From Cytospora piceicola (Eukaryota; Ascomycota; Sordariomycetes; Diaporthales; Cytosporaceae), in contig JALQBC010000009.1 in NCBI GenBank assembly GCA_023375675.1, forward strand, positions 434,001 to 498,000: a stretch of 64,000 nucleotides of DNA, read 5' to 3'. Positions 59,882 through 64,000 of the stretch are shown here, in pieces (the stretch's first letter is position 1; the number at the start of each line of letters is the position of its first letter). The notes under the pieces are model-generated. The model saw only the letters and a program-made list of their open reading frames with translations, made no database searches and was not told where the DNA came from. Made by a program: the position numbers and the translations under genes.

Positions 59882-61837
59882 TCACGCAAAGATATTCCCG
59901 ACCACCATCTCGCATACATCCGCGATAGTGGGTATCCTACCACTTGTCAGCGCGGCCTCGACACCGCGGTTCTTCACCGCAACGCCCGTCTCCAGAAACG
60001 CCATCTCGGCACCGCTCAGCTCGCGGTTCTCAACCTCCTTCCACTTGCGCTCGGCCTCCTCCTTTGCCTTCTGCAACACCACTTCCGTGTCCTCCTTCTG
60101 CCACAGGTTGCACTTGTTGCATGCCGTGCATGGTCGACCGTCACCCTGCGGCCTAAAGTGCTGGCAGTAGTGCTGATAGCCAGCATCCTGGCCCTCCTTG
60201 CCGCCAATATCCTTGCGGCACACGTAGCACATCTTGTAGCCGCACTGACACGTCATCTTGTTGCACCCCGCTGTCTTCACAAAGGACGCATTGCAGTTGG
60301 GGCACACGCGCTTGACGGCCATGCTCATGGCCTGTTCCACCTGCGTTCGTAAGGCAACGAGGCTCGACTCATGGCACACGTGGACGTCGATCCACTCCTT
60401 GCTGCAGGAGAGGCATGAGGTTCGTCCGCAAGCTGGTGACTGGCAGGTAAACCTCAGGCCGCGTTGGCGTCGGTGGTGGCGCGCCAGGGACGCCTTGAGT
60501 TCTGCAAGGACCTTGTCCCCGAAAGTCTGCTCGGTGTTGAAGAGCAAGGCAAGGAAGAGAGACACCAGGGTCAATATAAGGAGGACTGGCGTGAAGAAGA
60601 AGCAGAGACCAATCAGAACGACCTCGCCAATGTTTTCGACCCTCAGTCGAAGTTGAAACTCCTTCCGGGTCAGGTAGACGTCGTCCACTTCAGCGTAGTC
60701 GCAAAAGGGGCATCGCACCACCGGTAGTCCAGAAGCCACGAGGCTATGCTCGGCCAGGCGCTGCTCGAGCTTGAGCATGAGCTCGGCGCCCCTCTTCACC
60801 TCCAGCATGGCTCGGTGCATCTGGTCGAACGGTATGCAGCCTTCGCAACAGTCGGCATGGGTATCCTCGGGTACGGCTGGACATTTAAGGGTCCCTGTCT
60901 GTGGGTCGATGGACTTTGCCCAGCCTTGTCCGAATAACGCCTGGGTGATAGACAATTGTACGCATCTGATGCAGATCATATGTCCGTTGAAATTGCAGGC
61001 GGTGAAATCCTCAAAGGGACCCGTGGTGAAGCAACAGCAGCACTCGTGGACCTGGTTCTGGGCTTCCGCCTCCTCCAGGTTCATGGCCGTGGCCACTTCT
61101 CGGTCCTTCTCCTCCAGGCTCTCCTTGGCAGCGGTTATAAGCGGCAGAACCAGCTCCTTGAACAGTTCCCGGTCGAGCTCCGCGTTGCCAGTAGATTTGA
61201 GTGAAGGCACGATGGACCCCTGGCCGGATGATCTCCAGACCACCAACGGATGGTTCTCCGAATCAGTCGCCGCAACGTGTTTCCTTCGATACAGCAGAGA
61301 TGATAACGTGAACCTCCACGACTTCTGGGACAATTCGACCAGAGTCTTTCTCGCATCGAGGTAGGAGTAGTTTGTTTCGGCGAGCACTGCGTTGATGGTA
61401 GAGCGAGACAGGCCTTTGAATTCATGCCATGCCAGGCTTTTCGCAGAGGCTATGTATTCGGGGCTCCTGAATGTCTCGGAAACAGGCACAGAAGATGTAT
61501 TGCCTGCCTGGGGCCTCCTCCAGCGTCCCTTGACCCAGCCAACACGGTTTTTGAGCAGTGCATCTGCAACAACAGCCAGTCTCGATTCCTCGCCGAAGCT
61601 CGATAGCATCTCTCGGAGTACCTCGACTTGTACATCTGGGAAAACCACGGCGAGAGCTTCTAGACATTCGTTGAGGTCTCGAAGGTCGGGAGTGTCGGGG
61701 TCCGCAGCAGGCGGTAGCTGGGCCTCCTCGTATATGTATTCGGTTTGGCTCTTATCGCTATGAGCTGAAGAGTCACTCCTCTTCCGGGACGCACTCGGCC
61801 GCATTGGGCTGGAGTTCAGTAGGGCGGAGAACACCAT
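59882..61837 (-). CDS. RBR-type E3 ubiquitin ligase with CUE-like and TM segments
   Basis: Single-exon gene of 651 aa. RING1-BRcat-Rcat ligases pass ubiquitin through a catalytic Cys. Residues 55-98 look like a CUE ubiquitin-binding domain (LNECLEALAVVFPDVQVEVL). RING1 starts at HECCCCFTTGPFED (about 265-335). BRcat begins at VVRCPFCDYAEVDDVYL (about 373) and ends with FTCQSPACGRTSCLSCSKEW (about 463-482). Between these zinc ligands lies a strongly hydrophobic stretch (about 406-433) that can cross the membrane. Rcat spans about 512-570, with the predicted catalytic Cys525 in AGCNKMTCQCGYKMC. The layout resembles the RNF216/Triad3 group. A Lys/Glu-rich helix follows. The start is the first ATG; frame and length are clean. 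Confidence 0.85.
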   Translation of the reverse strand: MVFSALLNSSPMRPSASRKRSDSSAHSDKSQTEYIYEEAQLPPAADPDTPDLRDLNECLEALAVVFPDVQVEVLREMLSSFGEESRLAVVADALLKNRVGWVKGRWRRPQAGNTSSVPVSETFRSPEYIASAKSLAWHEFKGLSRSTINAVLAETNYSYLDARKTLVELSQKSWRFTLSSLLYRRKHVAATDSENHPLVVWRSSGQGSIVPSLKSTGNAELDRELFKELVLPLITAAKESLEEKDREVATAMNLEEAEAQNQVHECCCCFTTGPFEDFTACNFNGHMICIRCVQLSITQALFGQGWAKSIDPQTGTLKCPAVPEDTHADCCEGCIPFDQMHRAMLEVKRGAELMLKLEQRLAEHSLVASGLPVVRCPFCDYAEVDDVYLTRKEFQLRLRVENIGEVVLIGLCFFFTPVLLILTLVSLFLALLFNTEQTFGDKVLAELKASLARHHRRQRGLRFTCQSPACGRTSCLSCSKEWIDVHVCHESSLVALRTQVEQAMSMAVKRVCPNCNASFVKTAGCNKMTCQCGYKMCYVCRKDIGGKEGQDAGYQHYCQHFRPQGDGRPCTACNKCNLWQKEDTEVVLQKAKEEAERKWKEVENRELSGAEMAFLETGVAVKNRGVEAALTSGRIPTIADVCEMVVGNIFA

Positions 61838-63146
61838 GTTGAGTAGCCGTTACTCGAAGCTTACGGCGGTCATCCTAGTTGATATGATCCCCTGGGCTTC
61901 CTGTGTACTAGAGTCTAGTGGAGTAGGCTTGACCTCAGTGCCTCTTCCATTTGCCAATGATGTCGTGGACCTTGTTGTGTGTGCCGTTCTGGAACGGAAT
62001 TGTGGAATAAACGACCGTCGCGTCGTAGGGCTGTTCCAGCAGGTTTGGGTTGTCGGCGTTCGGTGAGGGAGGGAATCGAGTTGTCCGGATCACCTGATTA
62101 TCTCCTCGTAGGACGCAAGCTGCCAGCAGGAAGGTCTACCGGATAGTTTCCTAGAGAGTTATCGTTCGCCGCGTATGCATCGAACCTCGTCATGGTCCTT
62201 GATTGAATCGTGATCCAGACAGAGTATTTAATCCGAAGAGAGTAAGTTCCCAAGTATCCGTTGAGGGGTCCGAGGACCCCGAAATTGACGGCCCGCGGAC
62301 GGTTATCGATAAGCTTAGCCCCTGATGGATGGTGCACCAGTGCACTAATGTTAGTGCCCAGGTGATCTTCACGCGCTGATGACCGTGGCCAATGATCATG
62401 TGGCACCGACAGCAGCGACGTATCAGTTCCCTTTATTACTCAGCCACTTTTCCTTGTACTGTATGTCAGCCTGTGCTGTGTGTGTGTGTGTTATTTAGTT
62501 ACTGCCAGTCATCGGCCCATCCCCTTATTATCGCTTGTTCCCGAGCGTCGCGAGTAACGTAGCTCAGCATAGAGCTTGCGATGTGATTAATCATATGGGC
62601 CCCAGTCGCGTTGTTCAAGTAGATCTATGCGTATCAGAGCAGTGTCCCTGTGGGTTCACAGAGGAACTAGAGGAACCATACCAGAGTGGCTTCATACCAC
62701 CAGTCGTGCTGTGCGCCAGCAAGATCGTGGGCTCCAAACACGGCACTTTCGGAAGATGGCCAGGGTCCAACTACAGTTAGTACTCGACCTGGCAATGCGA
62801 AACGTTTCTGGGCCTGCCTTGCCGGGAGATTACCTATGCCCAGTACATGTCTGTTCACGACCCAATGCGTGTCCTGGCGCCATCGAACAAGAGCAACAGT
62901 GAGTGTGCCGATAAGGCACCTCTGAACCGTCATAAGCCTGCTATTCACAGTGCAGTAATCCAGTAAGGAAATAAACGGACTATCCGCCTTCACAGCAAGA
63001 ACTTTGGGTGCAGCCCAGATTCGAGGCAAAGGGGTGAGGGAAGCAAAGTCAAAATCGCCATAGACAAAGTCCCATCGTTAGCAGCTGAAACTCCAACCGT
63101 CATGAGAATACATGTCACCTCTCAACTCGCCCACCAAATTCCAAGT
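61838..63146. other. Intergenic region between the RBR gene and FOX2
   Basis: RBR promoter and FOX2 3' flank. Frames up to 120 codons show no family motif. Nothing else recognised. Confidence 0.6.
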
Positions 63147-64000
63147 TTACATTTTGCCCTTCGCTTCGGGAACAAGCTCGGCAGCGGCTCCACCGATGGC
63201 CAGCTTGCCAGTCTCCTTCACCTTCGCCTGGAAAACGATCTTGTTGCCGTCTCTCCACATCTCGGTCACGAGCGTCTCGCCCGGCAGCACGGTTCCTGCG
63301 AAGCGGACTTTGATGTTCTTGTAGGGACCGAACCTGGGCAGACGTTAGCAACTGCGTCATGATGATTGAGGTCTTATTTCGCCGACTTACTGTTCGTAGA
63401 CGGCCTTGGCAGCAATGCCCATAGTGCAGAGTCCGTGCAGAATAGGCGTCCTGAAGCCGCCCATCTCCGCAAAGGCGGGATCTACATGGAGCGGGCTGTG
63501 CCATGCGTCAGCAGATATATTCCACCAAAGTTCCTGGAGCTTGACCAAACTTACTTATAGTCTCCACTCAACCGGTAGACACAGGCCTGCTCCTCCGTCG
63601 TCTTCGACTCGACAAGCGCATCCGGCACCCTGCTCGGGGGTTTGTTGGCCGCCGTGCTAGCACCTCTTTCCGCGGGCTTCTTCTGCCCGCCGAATCCACC
63701 ACAGCCTCGGAGGAAGACGGTCATCTCATTGTAGAAGATTTCCTCCTTCGTCTCGGCGTTGACAGTGGTCACGCCATGTCTGGCGATCGCAGCGTTACCT
63801 TTGTCAACGACCTCGATGAGCTTAGCGTACGACAGTAGTCGACCCGATGTCGGGATTGGGTACTTGCGAATCTCAAGATACTGCTCGCCATGCAGAAGCA
63901 TCATGGGGCTGAAGTTGGGTACCAGAGAGTCGTAGCTAAAGGGCGTCTCGGCGTCGAAGGGCGGGATAACGCCGTACGTGGGCAAAACCTGGAAGTCTTC
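63147..64000 (-). CDS. fox2: Peroxisomal multifunctional beta-oxidation enzyme FOX2 (3' part)
   Basis: C-terminal MaoC/hydratase-2 part of the multifunctional enzyme (2-enoyl-CoA hydratase 2 and (3R)-hydroxyacyl-CoA dehydrogenase). The 5' part lies beyond base 64000. Visible exons in transcript order: >64000-63555, 63495-63391 and 63333-63147; joins are in frame (phases 2, 2). The window opens with [15 protein letters not shown], followed by [20 protein letters not shown] and [18 protein letters not shown]. The splice rebuilds [20 protein letters not shown], which holds the Asp/His catalytic pair of hydratase 2, then [15 protein letters not shown]. The tail ends AEAKGKM-like (PEAKGKM), not a canonical SKL-type PTS1 but close to tails of other fungal FOX2 proteins. 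A separate stand-alone MaoC protein is unlikely given the EDFQVLP lead-in. Confidence 0.93.

Overview
This window is nuclear DNA of a filamentous ascomycete, most likely a Sordariomycete. Genes carry short introns (mostly 55-115 nt) with GTRNGT donors, CTAAC/CTGAC-type branch points and YAG acceptors. Intergenic stretches are long and full of simple repeats. The gene set is typically fungal: Nma111, Hog1, a group III G-alpha, an AreB/ASD-4 GATA factor and a Srf1-like protein. The order within the class cannot be settled from sequence alone. No tRNA, rRNA, CRISPR array, intact transposon or secondary-metabolite cluster was recognised.

Layout. 1-9.5 kb: 3' part of the HtrA-like protease gene nma111 (+), AVL9 (+), and convergent HOG1 (-). 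9.5-22.1 kb: glycogen phosphorylase (-) and a G-alpha subunit (-), each followed upstream by several kb without genes. 27.4-34.8 kb: cullin-1 (-), a Srf1-like four-TM protein (-), and a divergently transcribed mitochondrial K+/H+ exchange-related gene (+). 35-44 kb: a small C-terminally anchored protein (-), a GATA factor with two apparent transcription starts (-), KRR1 (+) and an MDR oxidoreductase (-). 44.3-45.3 kb: a small gene graveyard where a RidA-family gene is broken and joined to a YeeE/YedE-like remnant. 45.6-64 kb: all minus strand: actin-related Arp9, a Ysc84-domain protein, a 92-residue membrane protein, an F-box protein, a membrane-spanning RBR ubiquitin ligase, and the 3' end of peroxisomal FOX2.

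Most genes are conserved housekeeping or signalling genes and do not form an operon-like system. Functional links are loose. Hog1, the G-alpha and glycogen phosphorylase all sit in stress or nutrient signalling, and cullin-1, the F-box protein and the RBR ligase belong to ubiquitin pathways. Exon boundaries were worked out by hand by matching splice signals, reading frame and protein-family continuity.

The points most worth a second look are: 20 exact copies of the palindrome ACCTAGGT, all outside coding sequence; the RidA/YeeE chimeric remnant; the internal promoter and second start of the GATA factor; and the RBR ligase whose central zinc domain is split by a transmembrane segment. I did not find a clear novel multi-gene system.
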